From contig OMZO01000010.1 of the NCBI GenBank assembly GCA_900315525.1, positions 53,836 to 117,835 of the forward strand: a stretch of DNA of 64,000 nt. The letters are read 5' to 3'. The notes beneath the pieces were generated by a model. That model worked only from the letters and a program-made list of their open reading frames with translations, was not told the origin of the DNA and searched no databases. The first letter of the stretch is position 1, and the number at the start of each line of letters is the position of its first letter. Below are positions 34,400 through 43,875 of the stretch, one piece after another. The translations under genes were made by a program, and so were the position numbers. Origin of the DNA: an uncultured Prevotella sp. (GTDB taxonomy: Bacteria; Bacteroidota; Bacteroidia; Bacteroidales; Bacteroidaceae).

Positions 34400-36457
34400 T
34401 CAGAATTTGATGTTGAAGGCTACCGACGGTATGATACCGAAGAGACTGTATTGTACGGCTCGCGTACGTGCACCGTTCTCACTGTCCTCGAAGTTGATGA
34501 GGAACGGGTTGTAACGGTTGTAGAGGTTGTAGATGCCGAAGACCCACTGGGTGGTGTACTTAGGCTTCTTATGCGTCCAGATGGCGCTGACATCCAGACG
34601 GTGGTAGTCGGGAGCGCGGTAGCCATTGCGCTCAGCGTAGTAGTAGATCCAGTTGTCGATGAGCTGGTACTTGCCACTGGGAGCGGTGAAGGCCTGTCCA
34701 CTATTAAAGACCCAGGCAGCGTTGAAGGTCCAGTTGTCGTTCAGGCGGTACATGCCCACGATATTGATGTCGTGTCGCCGGTCGTTGCTGGCATCGTACC
34801 ACTGGCCTCCGTTGACGCCGTCGATGCGCGTCTTCGACCAGGCGAGGGTATAGGCCAGCCATCCCGTCAGTCTGCCCGTATTCTTCCTAGCGCACAGTTC
34901 TACGCCGTAGCTCTTGCCTTCGCCTGGCAGTACGAGGCGCTCTATCTCGATCTCACTTCGGAACGACTTTCCGTCGCGGTAGTCGATCACGTTGCGTGTC
35001 TTCCTGTAGTAAGCCTCCAGTGAATAGTCGTATGTCTGCGACGGGGTCATCATGTAGAGTCCTGCACTCACCTGATCAGCCACTTCGGGCTTGATGATAT
35101 TACTGCTGATGGCATAGCGGTCGAAGGGGGTGGAGGTGCTCTGATTGCGCAGGGCGTGGATGTTCTGTGAGGTACGTGCATAACCCAGTTTGACGCTGGC
35201 TTCGTCCGTCACCTGATAGCTGAGGCTGGCACGTGGCTCCAGCACATAATGAGTTGTCACAATCTGGTTCTTCCCGTAGTTGTAGTACCAGTCGATGCTG
35301 CCATCGTCGGCGATGTCGTAGTAGAGAGAGCCGCCGAGGGGGGAGAAGGTGTCGAGGCGCAGACCCAGTGAGGCTGTGAGACGATTGAACTCAAACGTGC
35401 CGTTCACCCAGGCCGTATTCTCCCAGGCGCGACGCTCCTCTTTGTTGTATTTGCTGACAATCTGCCACTCCGCCGATTTCACGTTGAGCAGTGACGACTG
35501 GAAACCCGCCTTCAACTGGTGCTTGCCCAGTTGGATGTGGAAGTCCTGTCGCAGACTTGCCTGACGGATATGTCCTTTGTACCAGAGGTTGAGACCTACG
35601 AAATCCACGCCGTTGTCGGTCTGATAGCCACTATAATATAAGGTGGTCTGCGAATTGGAGCCCCCGTTGAAGTGGTGTAACCATTTCAGACTGGTCGTCA
35701 GGTTGTTCCAGCCTACATCGACCATATCCTCTACGGCAGTACGGTCATTGCCTGTGAAGAACGTCAGGAACAGTTGGTTGCGCTTGTCGAGCGTCCAGTC
35801 CAGTTTCGCATTGATATCATAGAAATAGAGGGTGTTGTCCTTGAAGTCGGGCGAGAGCTTCAGGAACATATCCATATACGTGCGACGCGCGGTGACGAGG
35901 AATGCCGCCTTGTCCTTCAGGATAGGACCCTCGAAGGTGCCCTTTGCCGAAAGCAGGCCGATGGTGGCACCACCATGATAGTGGTGACGGTCGCCTGTAC
36001 GTCCTGTGATGTCGAGTACAGCCGATGAGGCACCCCCATATTGTGCCGGGAGCAGTCCCTTGTAGAGTGTGCCTGATGCCAGCGCATCGTCGTTAAAGGC
36101 CGAGAAGAGACCACCCATGTGACCTACATTGTAAACGGGTGTGTTGTCGAAAAGCACCTGATTCTGTGCCGAAGTACCACCACGTACCTGAAAACTGCTG
36201 GAAGCATCGCTCTCCGACTTTACACCAGGCAACAGTTGGATGGAACGCATGATATCGTTCTCACCGAACAACTGCGGTGCTGCCGTCAGATCCTCTATCT
36301 GCAGCACTTCGGCACCTGTCTGCACATTCTGGATGCGCTGACGAGCGGAGTTGGAGGTGATGACGACCTCCTCCAGCCGTTCACTGCGGATGGTGTCGAT
36401 ATCTTCCGGGAGAAAGGTTGCCGAAAGTGCGGTTAGGACGATGCTAAGTGTAAACAT
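34400..36457 (-). CDS. TonB-dependent outer-membrane receptor
   Basis: The 685-residue outer-membrane beta-barrel has a plug domain (RLEEVVITSNSA; ENDIMRSIQLLPGV; FQVRGGTSAQNQVLFDNTPVYN) and an alternating-residue barrel ending in aromatic VAFNIKF. It imports an unknown ligand using TonB energy. It lacks the N-terminal carboxypeptidase-like domain seen in many relatives, because the plug begins almost directly after a short signal peptide (MFTLSIVLTALSATF). The promoter -7 element TACCTTTG (36470-36463) lies only 5 bases before the ATG, so the message is probably leaderless. The DUF4249 lipoprotein follows. Confidence 0.9.
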   Translation of the reverse strand: MFTLSIVLTALSATFLPEDIDTIRSERLEEVVITSNSARQRIQNVQTGAEVLQIEDLTAAPQLFGENDIMRSIQLLPGVKSESDASSSFQVRGGTSAQNQVLFDNTPVYNVGHMGGLFSAFNDDALASGTLYKGLLPAQYGGASSAVLDITGRTGDRHHYHGGATIGLLSAKGTFEGPILKDKAAFLVTARRTYMDMFLKLSPDFKDNTLYFYDINAKLDWTLDKRNQLFLTFFTGNDRTAVEDMVDVGWNNLTTSLKWLHHFNGGSNSQTTLYYSGYQTDNGVDFVGLNLWYKGHIRQASLRQDFHIQLGKHQLKAGFQSSLLNVKSAEWQIVSKYNKEERRAWENTAWVNGTFEFNRLTASLGLRLDTFSPLGGSLYYDIADDGSIDWYYNYGKNQIVTTHYVLEPRASLSYQVTDEASVKLGYARTSQNIHALRNQSTSTPFDRYAISSNIIKPEVADQVSAGLYMMTPSQTYDYSLEAYYRKTRNVIDYRDGKSFRSEIEIERLVLPGEGKSYGVELCARKNTGRLTGWLAYTLAWSKTRIDGVNGGQWYDASNDRRHDINIVGMYRLNDNWTFNAAWVFNSGQAFTAPSGKYQLIDNWIYYYAERNGYRAPDYHRLDVSAIWTHKKPKYTTQWVFGIYNLYNRYNPFLINFEDSENGARTRAVQYSLFGIIPSVAFNIKF

Positions 36458-36462
36458 GGCTA

Positions 36463-36470
36463 CAAAGGTA
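36463..36470 (-). promoter_or_regulatory. Promoter -7 element of the TonB receptor
   Basis: TACCTTTG on the minus strand, followed by TAGCC and then the ATG. Transcription should start at or next to the start codon. Confidence 0.65.
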
Positions 36471-36523
36471 GTAAAAACTTAAGAAAAATCGACTAAGATG
36501 AGTTCAAAATCGAAAATAATTCG

Positions 36524-36531
36524 TAATTTTG
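36524..36531 (+). promoter_or_regulatory. Promoter -7 element of the small lipoprotein gene
   Basis: TAATTTTG, 28 bases before the ATG at 36560; a variant of TAnnTTTG. Confidence 0.5.
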
Positions 36532-36559
36532 CTGCCATAAACTCTATAACCATACGAAT

Positions 36560-37030
36560 ATGAAGAAGATTTCAATGGCCCTTGTGGCATTTTTGGTGCT
36601 TTGCGCCTGCAGTAGTGAACAGAAAGAGTTGAAGTATCGTGGTTTGTCGATGGCCCTGCCTTTCCAGACATTTATCGACTCCATGCAGGCACGTGGCTTT
36701 GCGGTTGACTCCGCTAAGACCGATTCCGCCTTTACCCGTGTCGTGATGGCCAATCCTGCGGAGAAGTTCCGTTTGATGCTGGCTCAGAAAGACGGTAAGC
36801 TCATTGCCCTGCAGGAGAACTACAAGATCTCCACGAACGACAGTACCCGTCAGCTCTGGCAGGAGATGCGTGACCAGTTTGAGAAGGATTTCGGTGCCTG
36901 GCCCAACATGCCCAAGCACGGTGACGATCATAAGATCGCGAAGTTCGAGACCGACGGCGGCTTCATCACCCTCACCCTGGAGAATACCTACACCCCGACC
37001 CTCCAAGTGCTCTACGAGGTGAAGAAATAA
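36560..37030 (+). CDS. Small lipoprotein of unknown function
   Basis: The 156-residue precursor has signal peptide MKKISMALVAFLVLCAC with the lipid-bearing cysteine in CACSS. The mature part is a compact alpha/beta protein, rich in charged residues, with no motif I recognise. It stands alone between its own promoter and a strong bidirectional terminator. It should be anchored in the inner or outer membrane facing the periplasm. Confidence 0.7.
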   Translation: MKKISMALVAFLVLCACSSEQKELKYRGLSMALPFQTFIDSMQARGFAVDSAKTDSAFTRVVMANPAEKFRLMLAQKDGKLIALQENYKISTNDSTRQLWQEMRDQFEKDFGAWPNMPKHGDDHKIAKFETDGGFITLTLENTYTPTLQVLYEVKK

Positions 37031-37070
37031 AGAATTGGGGGATGCCAACCGGCATCCCCCAATTCTTTTT
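37029..37070. terminator. Bidirectional terminator
   Basis: A long stem AAGAATTGGGGGATGCC with its perfect complement and loop AACC is followed by a T-run on the right and preceded by A on the left. It separates the lipoprotein gene from cdsA. Confidence 0.92.
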
Positions 37071-37071
37071 G

Positions 37072-37920
37072 CTAAATCATTGTCAGGGTGTAGAGATAGA
37101 CGACGGCGGCGGGGATGGCCAGCAGGGAGGAGTCGAAACGGTCGAGCATGCCTCCGTGGCCTGGAAGGACATGGCCGCTATCCTTGATGCCAAGGGTGCG
37201 CTTGAAGAGTGACTCCACCAGGTCGCCCCAGGTGCCGAAGATGACGATGACCAGGCCGAGACCTGCCCACTGGAGATGGGTCAGACCAGCCTCATTGAGA
37301 CCGTATTGTTCGGTAAGATGCCATATGATGACGGCTACCAGCATCACGAGGATGCCACCACCGATGCTACCTTCCCATGACTTACCCGGTGAGATGCGGG
37401 GGAAGAGTTTGTTCCTGCCTAACAGGGATCCACAGATGTAGGCGCCTGCATCGTTGACCCAAAGGAAGACGAAGACAGAGAGCGGGAGTGTCCACACATA
37501 GTGGATACCCTCGGTGCCAGACTGGAAGGCCAGTACGTTGAGCAACGAGAAGGGCAGGGCGATGTAGAGCTGGCTCATCATCGTATAAGCCCAGTCGCCG
37601 ACGGGGTCGGGATGTTTCAGATAGAGCTCTGCCACCATCAGGTAGATGAGGGTGACGAGATAAGGAATGAAGATGCTGGCAGCCGTGATACCGCTGTTGT
37701 AAGCGGCCATCGCGAAAAAGAAATAGACGCCAGCCACAGTGCAGATCATTCGGTTGACTGTGATGTTGTCACGGTCGTTGACAAGTCCGGTGAACTCCCA
37801 GACGGTGAGGCCTGTAACCAAGGCAAAGAGCAGTACCATAGCCTCTGCGCGCAGGAAACAGCTGACGATGGCGGCCACGAAAAATACCGCCGTAATGGTT
37901 CTGACAATGAAATTCTTCAT
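37072..37920 (-). CDS. cdsA: Phosphatidate cytidylyltransferase
   Basis: CdsA makes CDP-diacylglycerol from phosphatidate and CTP at the inner membrane. From the ATG at 37920 (MKNFIVRTITAVFFV) it has 282 residues, with a good ribosome binding site AAAGGAG just upstream. The longer frame to 38001 would add 27 basic residues read out of frame from the ftsH end, so I reject it. About eight membrane segments and the C-terminal signature (SPGKSWEGSIGG, then KDSGHVLPGHGGMLDRFDS) are clear. It lies 7 bases after ftsH. Confidence 0.95.
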   Translation of the reverse strand: MKNFIVRTITAVFFVAAIVSCFLRAEAMVLLFALVTGLTVWEFTGLVNDRDNITVNRMICTVAGVYFFFAMAAYNSGITAASIFIPYLVTLIYLMVAELYLKHPDPVGDWAYTMMSQLYIALPFSLLNVLAFQSGTEGIHYVWTLPLSVFVFLWVNDAGAYICGSLLGRNKLFPRISPGKSWEGSIGGGILVMLVAVIIWHLTEQYGLNEAGLTHLQWAGLGLVIVIFGTWGDLVESLFKRTLGIKDSGHVLPGHGGMLDRFDSSLLAIPAAVVYLYTLTMI

Positions 37921-37927
37921 AACTCCT

Positions 37928-39979
37928 TTATGCTTCTTCTTTCTTTTCTTTCTCCTCGGCTTCAGCCTTGGCCTTGGCTTCGGCCTCGAGCTGTTTGCCA
38001 CGTTCCTCGGCCATGCGCTCTGCGTCGGCCTTCATCTGGGCCTCCAGCAGCTCTTCGGCGCGACTGGTCCAGGGGCGCTTGCCAAAGATCTTCTCGACAT
38101 CCTCTGCGAAGATGACCTCGCGATCCACGAGCAACTGTGCCAGTTGGGCGTGACCTTCAGCATGTTCTGTCAGGATCTTCTTGGCGCGCTCGTACTGTTC
38201 GTTGATCATACGTAGCACCTCGTCGTCCATGATCTTTGCCGTCGTCTCAGAATAAGGCTTCTGGAACTGATATTCAGCGTTGTTGTAGAAGCAGACATTG
38301 GGTAGCTTATCACTCATACCGGCATAGGCAATCATACCGTAAGCCTGTTTGGTGACACGCTCCAGGTCGTTCATGGCGCCAGTAGAGATATGACCCACAA
38401 ACAGTTCCTCGGCAGCACGTCCGCCCAACAGGGAACACATCTCGTCGAGCATGGCTTCCTTCGTCTGGAGCACACGCTCCTCTGGGAGATACCAGGCGGC
38501 ACCGAGTGCCTGTCCACGGGGAACGATACTGACCTTCACCAACGGGTTGGCGAACTCCGTAAACCAAGAGATGGTAGCGTGACCAGCCTCATGGATGGCG
38601 ATGGAGCGCTTCTCGGCCTGTGTCATCACCTTCGTCTTCTTCTCCAGACCACCGATGATACGATCGACAGCATCGAGGAAGTCCTGTTTCTTCACGGTCT
38701 GGCTGTTATGGCGGGCTGCAATCAGTGCAGCCTCGTTGCAGACATTGGCGATATCGGCACCAGAGAAACCTGGAGTCTGACGGGCCAGGAAGTCGATATC
38801 TACGCTATCGTCGGTCTTCACGGGCTTAAGATGTACCTTGAAGACCTCCTTGCGCTCGTTGAGGTCGGGGAGATCGACGTGAATCTGACGATCGAAACGT
38901 CCGGCGCGCAGCAGGGCAGAGTCGAGCATGTCGGCCCGGTTGGTGGCAGCCAGGATGATCACGCCAGAGTTTGTGCCGAAGCCATCCATCTCTGTCAGCA
39001 GGGCGTTCAGCGTGTTCTCGCGCTCGTCGTTGCCACCCATGGCAGGGTTCTTCGAGCGGGCACGACCTACAGCGTCGATCTCATCGATGAAGATGATGCA
39101 GGGTGACTTCTGCTTGGCCTGCTGGAACAAGTCGCGCACACGACTGGCGCCGACACCGACGAACATCTCCACGAAGTCGGAGCCCGACATCGAGAAGAAA
39201 GGTACGCCAGCCTCTCCAGCTACGGCCTTTGCCAACAGCGTCTTACCTGTTCCCGGAGGACCAACGAGGAGGGCTCCCTTGGGAATCTTACCACCCAACT
39301 CAGTGTATTTCTGCGGGTTCTTCAGGAAATCCACAATCTCCTGAATCTCCTGTTTGGCACCAGCCTGTCCGGCTACGTCCTTGAAGGTGATACCGAGGTC
39401 GCCGCCCTTCTCATACATCTTGGCCTTTGACTTGCCGACGCTAAAGACACTACCTCCGGCTCCCATGCCGCCACCACCCATACGACGCATGAAGAACATC
39501 CATAGCGCTATGATGATGAAGATGGGGAAGAGATTGTAGAAGATCATGTTGAAGAACTCGTTCTCCTTACGGTTCTCGTATGTGAAGTCGCCTGTGAAGA
39601 CCTTGTCCTCTCGGGCCTTGTTGATAAACTCCTCGACCTGGTCTATCGAACCGAACTCTACCTCTACGTAAGGCTCTGCCCCCGTCTGTTGGGCACTCTG
39701 CTGGAATACGTCGCGGATATGTTCCGGCTTGACATACATCTTGATCGTGCTTTGGTTCTTATTCACTACGATTTTCGAGGCAAAGCCACGATTGACCATA
39801 GTCTTGAAGTCGGAGTATGTGGCCGTCTTGGCAATACTGCTGTTCTGCGGACCGCCACTGGAGAAATAGAGAAGTCCGAGGGCCAGGATGGCGATGATAT
39901 AGATCCAGTTCATGTTGAACCGGGGCATGTTCATCTTCGGACCATTACCGTTGTTCTGTATCTGATTGTTTTTATCCAT
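37928..39979 (-). CDS. ftsH: ATP-dependent zinc metalloprotease FtsH
   Basis: This membrane-anchored AAA protease degrades unstable membrane and cytoplasmic proteins. The 683 residues hold two membrane segments (near 25-40 and 142-164) around a periplasmic domain. The ATPase has Walker A GPPGTGKT at 240-247 and Walker B IIFIDEID at 295-302, and the zinc protease HEAGH is at 463-467. A ~35-residue Glu/Lys/Ala-rich tail ends the protein. It is the middle gene of the rsfS-ftsH-cdsA operon. Confidence 0.97.
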   Translation of the reverse strand: MDKNNQIQNNGNGPKMNMPRFNMNWIYIIAILALGLLYFSSGGPQNSSIAKTATYSDFKTMVNRGFASKIVVNKNQSTIKMYVKPEHIRDVFQQSAQQTGAEPYVEVEFGSIDQVEEFINKAREDKVFTGDFTYENRKENEFFNMIFYNLFPIFIIIALWMFFMRRMGGGGMGAGGSVFSVGKSKAKMYEKGGDLGITFKDVAGQAGAKQEIQEIVDFLKNPQKYTELGGKIPKGALLVGPPGTGKTLLAKAVAGEAGVPFFSMSGSDFVEMFVGVGASRVRDLFQQAKQKSPCIIFIDEIDAVGRARSKNPAMGGNDERENTLNALLTEMDGFGTNSGVIILAATNRADMLDSALLRAGRFDRQIHVDLPDLNERKEVFKVHLKPVKTDDSVDIDFLARQTPGFSGADIANVCNEAALIAARHNSQTVKKQDFLDAVDRIIGGLEKKTKVMTQAEKRSIAIHEAGHATISWFTEFANPLVKVSIVPRGQALGAAWYLPEERVLQTKEAMLDEMCSLLGGRAAEELFVGHISTGAMNDLERVTKQAYGMIAYAGMSDKLPNVCFYNNAEYQFQKPYSETTAKIMDDEVLRMINEQYERAKKILTEHAEGHAQLAQLLVDREVIFAEDVEKIFGKRPWTSRAEELLEAQMKADAERMAEERGKQLEAEAKAKAEAEEKEKKEEA

Positions 39980-40012
39980 TATTGCTTATTTGCGCTTTTT
40001 ACGTTGTTTGTA

Positions 40013-40363
40013 TCAGTCTAAGTCGGGTATTCTTGTGAGCGGAGCATCTTCCCAGAGATGTTCCAAGTCATAATATTCACGTACGTCTGGCAGGAAGATG
40101 TGAACAAGCACATCACCATAGTCCATAGCCACCCACTGGGCATTTTCGAGACCCACGACATGCGACGGTTTTTCCTTCAATCTCTCGCGTGCAAAGTCGC
40201 CGACGGATTCTGTGATGGCTTCTACCTGGGAAGGGGAGTTGCCCTGACAGATGATGAAATATTGGCAGATGGTGCCTTCTATCTTTCGCAGGTCAGCAAT
40301 GACGATATTGCTACCTTTCTTTTCTTGAATTGCTTCTGTAATTGTTTGAACCAGTTCTTTCAT
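40013..40363 (-). CDS. rsfS: Ribosomal silencing factor RsfS
   Basis: RsfS binds ribosomal protein uL14 and blocks subunit joining during starvation. The 116-residue protein shows the family patterns YFIICQGNSPSQVEAI and the C-terminal WVAMDYGDVLVHIF and YYDLEHLW. It is the first gene of the rsfS-ftsH-cdsA operon, a common Bacteroidota arrangement, with a clear promoter 27 bases upstream. Confidence 0.93.
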   Translation of the reverse strand: MKELVQTITEAIQEKKGSNIVIADLRKIEGTICQYFIICQGNSPSQVEAITESVGDFARERLKEKPSHVVGLENAQWVAMDYGDVLVHIFLPDVREYYDLEHLWEDAPLTRIPDLD

Positions 40364-40389
40364 TAAATATAAATATGTGAATTGTCCGA

Positions 40390-40420
40390 CAAAGGTACGT
40401 TAAATCGCTTGAATAACAAA
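40390..40420 (-). promoter_or_regulatory. Promoter of the rsfS-ftsH-cdsA operon
   Basis: On the minus strand, TTTG at 40420-40417, a 19-base spacer and TACCTTTG at 40397-40390. Confidence 0.85.
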
Positions 40421-40467
40421 AGAAAAGTGGAAATTTTGCGCTTTTTTATAAAATTTCTGCAAAAAGT

Positions 40468-40498
40468 TTTGGTTATTCGGGAAAAAGTAGTACCTTTG
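40468..40498 (+). promoter_or_regulatory. Promoter upstream of tRNA-Gln
   Basis: TTTG at 40468-40471, a 19-base spacer and TACCTTTG at 40491-40498 match the consensus. A second possible -7 (TGACTTTG, 40576-40583) lies just before the tRNA. The first would give a ~90-base leader to be removed by processing. Confidence 0.75.
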
Positions 40499-40593
40499 CA
40501 GTCGCAAATTGAGATTTGCTCCTGCGATGTCAGGCTTCACCTCAGCAAAAAGCAGTTTTTGCATTCGGTTTGCACTGACTTTGCACCCGTGAT

Positions 40594-40664
40594 TGGGGTA
40601 TGGTGTAATGGTAACACTACAGATTCTGGTCCTGTCATTCTTGGTTCGAGTCCGAGTACCCCAA
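40594..40664 (+). tRNA. tRNA-Gln (anticodon CTG)
   Basis: Acceptor TGGGGTA/TACCCCA, short D arm GTGT-AATGGTA-ACAC, anticodon loop TTCTGGT giving anticodon CTG, T loop TTCGAGT. The U at position 1 is typical of bacterial tRNA-Gln. CCA is not encoded. Confidence 0.95.
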
Positions 40665-40670
40665 CTGAAA

Positions 40671-40706
40671 AAAGAAAGGCTTCCAAATGGAAGCCTTTTC
40701 TTTTTC
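40671..40706. terminator. Terminator after tRNA-Gln
   Basis: A 10-bp stem AAAGGCTTCC/GGAAGCCTTT, loop AAAT, is followed by a pyrimidine-rich run with TTTTCTTTTT. It also serves the converging DUF349 gene. Confidence 0.88.
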
Positions 40707-40708
40707 TC

Positions 40709-42568
40709 TTATTCCTTATTCTCAGCGTCGATAGCCTTGATCTTCTCACGTACGAGGTTCATGTCGTCTTTCAACTTCTGAACCTTGCGGTTCATCTCGT
40801 CAATGAGGCTGTTGCCCTTCTTTGAACTGACATTCAGGAAACCGAGGTTGTTCTCGTAGGTCTGTACCTCCTGCTTGATGGCTTCATACTGGCGGAACAG
40901 ACGGGCACGCTCGTTGTCGAGTGCATTCTCACCACGTTCTGCCACCTGTTTCAGATTCTGTTTGAAGTTGTTCAGACGGCGTTTGGCTACGGTGATGTTC
41001 AGTTCCTTATAGAGTTTGTCGAGTACGGCATGGTACTCCTCATAGATCTTGTCTTTCTCCTTGAAGGGCACATGACCAATGGCATTATACTCCTCAACAA
41101 GCTTCTGCACTTTCTCCTGGATATCGTCTCCAGCCTGCTCGGCGGCAGCCTTGATCTTTTCGATGACTTCACGCTTCTTGGCGAGGTTGTCGTATTCGTC
41201 GCTGTGCTGTCCGGCACCAGCGGCTTTGCGGGCCTCAAAGAACTTGTTGCAGGCACCGAGGAACTCCTCCCACAGTTGGTCGCCCAGTTTCTTAGGAACC
41301 ATACCGATGGTCTTCCATTCTTTCTGCAGTGCAATCAGTTTGTCACTGGTAGACTTCCATTCAGTAGAGTCTTGCAGGGCCTTGGCTTTCTCAATCAATG
41401 CACGCTTCTTTTCGGCATTCTCCTTGAAAGACTCCTTGAGTCCCTTGAAATATTCGGCCTTACGTCCGAAGAAATCATCACAGGCTGCACGGAAACGTTC
41501 AAAGATCTTCACGTTCATCTTCTGTGGTGCAAAGCCGATGGTCTTCCATTCAGTCTGCAACTCGATGATCTGCTTGGTGTGTTTCTCCCAGTCGCCAGAG
41601 CCTTTGTTCTCTTCTGCGGCAATAGCTTCTACCTTCTCGCAGAGTTCTGTCTTACGCGCGAGGTTCTCCTCTTCCTTGGCACGGATACCCTCGAAATGCT
41701 GCTGATGGCGCTTGTTGATGACAGTCGATGCAGCCTTGAAACGGTTCCAAATCTCTTCGCGCTGCTCCTTGGCCACAGGACCGAGTTCACGATACTCTTG
41801 ATGCAACTTCTGGAGCTGATGGAAGGCGCTGATGATATCATCCTCGTTGGCCAGGTTTTCTGCAATCTCACAGAGACGAGTCTTGGCCTCAAGGTTTTTC
41901 TTGAAGTCTTCATCGCGGGCGATGCTGTTCAGGCGGAGCATGTCGTAGAACTGCTCTACGTATAACTGGTAGTTTCGCCAGAGTTCGTTGGCTTTCTCTG
42001 CGGGTACGTTCTTGATTTCGCGCCACTGCTGCTGCAGGGCCTTGAATTCCTGATAGCTCTTGTTGGCCTCTTCAGGAGTGGTAATCATCGCCTTGATCTT
42101 ATCGATGATGGCCAGTTTCTTGGTCAGGTTCTCCTGCTTTTCGGCCTCCTGCTCTTTGAAGATCTTGGCGCGCTTCTCCTTGATGATGCCCATTTCGGCT
42201 TTGAATGCTTCCTCCTGTTCGTCAGGTGAGATCTGATACTGTTCGGGGTCGCCGCCAGCGTCGACAAAGGCTTTTATCTTAGCCTCGCGCTCAGCGATGT
42301 GGAGTTTGTAGAAAGCGGTCTTCAGATAGTCGATCTCCTCTTTCTGGGGCGATTCGTCGGTGTGGGCGATTTCGCGCACACGTTCGAGAATCTCGGCCTT
42401 GGTCTCATAGACCTTCTGAGGCTGAACTTCCTCTGTTTCCACTGGAGAAGCAGTCTGTGCCACGGGCGTTTCTGCCGGCTGGGCGGCTACTTCTTCCTTC
42501 AATACTTCATTGTTGCCTGTCTCTTCGCTTGGCGAGATTACAGGAGCATTCTCTTGAGAGTCCATCAT
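40709..42568 (-). CDS. DUF349-repeat protein
   Basis: The 619-residue cytoplasmic protein is almost wholly helical and made of tandem DUF349 units of about 75 residues. Each carries a pattern like LQxEWKTIGxxPxK followed by LWERF/KIFERF (for example LIALQKEWKTIGMVPKKLGD). An acidic Pro/Glu/Val-rich head of ~60 residues precedes them. The function of DUF349 proteins is unknown. Monocistronic, with a TACCTTTG element on the minus strand at 42638-42631. Confidence 0.88.
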   Translation of the reverse strand: MMDSQENAPVISPSEETGNNEVLKEEVAAQPAETPVAQTASPVETEEVQPQKVYETKAEILERVREIAHTDESPQKEEIDYLKTAFYKLHIAEREAKIKAFVDAGGDPEQYQISPDEQEEAFKAEMGIIKEKRAKIFKEQEAEKQENLTKKLAIIDKIKAMITTPEEANKSYQEFKALQQQWREIKNVPAEKANELWRNYQLYVEQFYDMLRLNSIARDEDFKKNLEAKTRLCEIAENLANEDDIISAFHQLQKLHQEYRELGPVAKEQREEIWNRFKAASTVINKRHQQHFEGIRAKEEENLARKTELCEKVEAIAAEENKGSGDWEKHTKQIIELQTEWKTIGFAPQKMNVKIFERFRAACDDFFGRKAEYFKGLKESFKENAEKKRALIEKAKALQDSTEWKSTSDKLIALQKEWKTIGMVPKKLGDQLWEEFLGACNKFFEARKAAGAGQHSDEYDNLAKKREVIEKIKAAAEQAGDDIQEKVQKLVEEYNAIGHVPFKEKDKIYEEYHAVLDKLYKELNITVAKRRLNNFKQNLKQVAERGENALDNERARLFRQYEAIKQEVQTYENNLGFLNVSSKKGNSLIDEMNRKVQKLKDDMNLVREKIKAIDAENKE

Positions 42569-42681
42569 TTAACTTTTTAGTTACTGACCATAAATAATTA
42601 TGATGCTAGGCATCATCACACATTTGGGGTCAAAGGTACGAAAAAAGTAAATATTAATGCCTGAAATAAAGTTAAAAGATG

Positions 42682-43608
42682 CTAAACGAGCCGTTTGTGG
42701 CGGAAAAACCACCATGCCATAGACGAAATAGCCACGGAAATAATCATGGCGAAGACGAAACCCCAGGGTTTTTCTTCCATGCCATTGACGAGGTTCATAC
42801 CGAACATCGACGTGACGAGTGTGGGAATCATCATGATGATGGTGACGGAGGTCAGTGTACGCATCACCGTATTCATGTTGTTATTAATGATGCTGGAGTA
42901 AGTGTCCATCGTCGATTCCAGAATGTCAGAATAGATGCTGGTCGTCTCGCGAGCCTGTGACATCTCGATATTCACGTCCTCAATCAGGTCTGCGTCGAGT
43001 TCGTCGATCTGGAGTTTGAACTTCAGTTTCTGCAACAGGTTCTCATTGCCACGGATGGATGTCTGGAAGTAGGTGAGTGAGTCTTGCAGACGGCTGAGGC
43101 CTATCAGACTCTCGTTGTTCACCTCGCGGTCCAGGTTGCGCTTGGCCTTGTCGATGAGCATAGAGATCTGCTTCAGGCGCTTCAGGTACCATACGGCACT
43201 GGAGAGGAACAGTCGGAAGATCATATCGACATGGTCGGTAAAGCCTTCGCCCCGTTTCTGCTGGAAGCTGACGAAATCGATCATCATGTTAGTCTCATAG
43301 AAGCAGACGGTAATTGTGACATCGCGCTTGTGGATGATACCGAGTGGTACGGTGGTATAGGGCGTCCTACTTCGTATCTCCTTGACATAGGGGATACGGA
43401 GGATGATGAGCATCCAGCCGTCGTCGTACTCATAACGGGCACGCTCGTCGGTATCGCTGATGTCCGACATGAAGTAGTCGGGGATGTTGAACTTCTCTTC
43501 CAGTTCGCGCTGGTCTTCTTCAGTGGGGCATGTCACTTGAATCCAGCAGTTGGGCTGCCACTCGTCGAGATGGCTGAGTCCGCCTTGGGTGTTCCAGTAA
43601 GTCTTCAT
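42682..43608 (-). CDS. corA: CorA-family magnesium/divalent cation transporter
   Basis: The 308-residue protein forms a pentameric channel in the inner membrane. A long cytoplasmic alpha/beta funnel domain precedes two C-terminal membrane helices. The first ends in the diagnostic GMN motif (TSMFGMNLVNG), the second is followed by a basic tail (FFRHKRLV). Mg2+ uptake is the most likely role; other divalent ions are possible in this family. It is transcribed with a leader of ~140 bases that has a mini-ORF and a hairpin. Confidence 0.92.
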   Translation of the reverse strand: MKTYWNTQGGLSHLDEWQPNCWIQVTCPTEEDQRELEEKFNIPDYFMSDISDTDERARYEYDDGWMLIILRIPYVKEIRSRTPYTTVPLGIIHKRDVTITVCFYETNMMIDFVSFQQKRGEGFTDHVDMIFRLFLSSAVWYLKRLKQISMLIDKAKRNLDREVNNESLIGLSRLQDSLTYFQTSIRGNENLLQKLKFKLQIDELDADLIEDVNIEMSQARETTSIYSDILESTMDTYSSIINNNMNTVMRTLTSVTIIMMIPTLVTSMFGMNLVNGMEEKPWGFVFAMIISVAISSMAWWFFRHKRLV

Positions 43609-43761
43609 TGTGCTAATCCTTTTTTCGTTTATGAAATGGTTTTAGCGGCAAAGGGATTAGCAGCCTTGCTCGCTCAATCCCCCGCCATTACTTTTCGTAA
43701 TTGTCCGCCGGGTAATCGTCCATAATTTGTTAATACTTTGAGTTATTTGGCTGCAAAGATA
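43609..43761 (-). promoter_or_regulatory. corA promoter and structured leader with a mini-ORF
   Basis: The -7 element TATCTTTG is at 43761-43754. About 30 bases on, an 11-residue frame (MDDYPADNYEK, 43723-43688) ends TAATG, overlapping a second 4-codon frame. A GGGATT/AATCCC-type hairpin (about 43684-43645) follows before the corA start at 43608. Leader peptides of this kind control Mg2+ transporter genes in enterobacteria; the same role here is only an inference. Confidence 0.5.
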
Positions 43762-43791
43762 GAAAATAAAAATGAAAAGCGAAAATTTTAA

Positions 43792-43869
43792 GGCACGGAT
43801 TACACGGATTAACGCGTTTTTTTGTTTTTTTTGTAATTACAAACCGTGAAAACCTGTGTAATCCGTGCC
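43792..43869. repeat. Inverted repeat at the 3' end of pepD
   Basis: Perfect 14-base arms GGCACGGATTACAC at 43792-43805 and 43856-43869 pair around a 50-base loop with T-runs. It probably stops pepD transcription and looks like an interspersed repeat. Confidence 0.75.
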
Positions 43870-43875
43870 AATTTA

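Noticed and set aside
37921-38001. Longer cdsA with 27 extra basic residues
   Set aside because: The extension is the end of ftsH read in another frame, and a good ribosome site lies before the ATG at 37920.
41030-41965. 311-codon plus-strand frame opposite the DUF349 gene
   Set aside because: Leu/Phe-rich antisense of coiled-coil codons, a common artefact.
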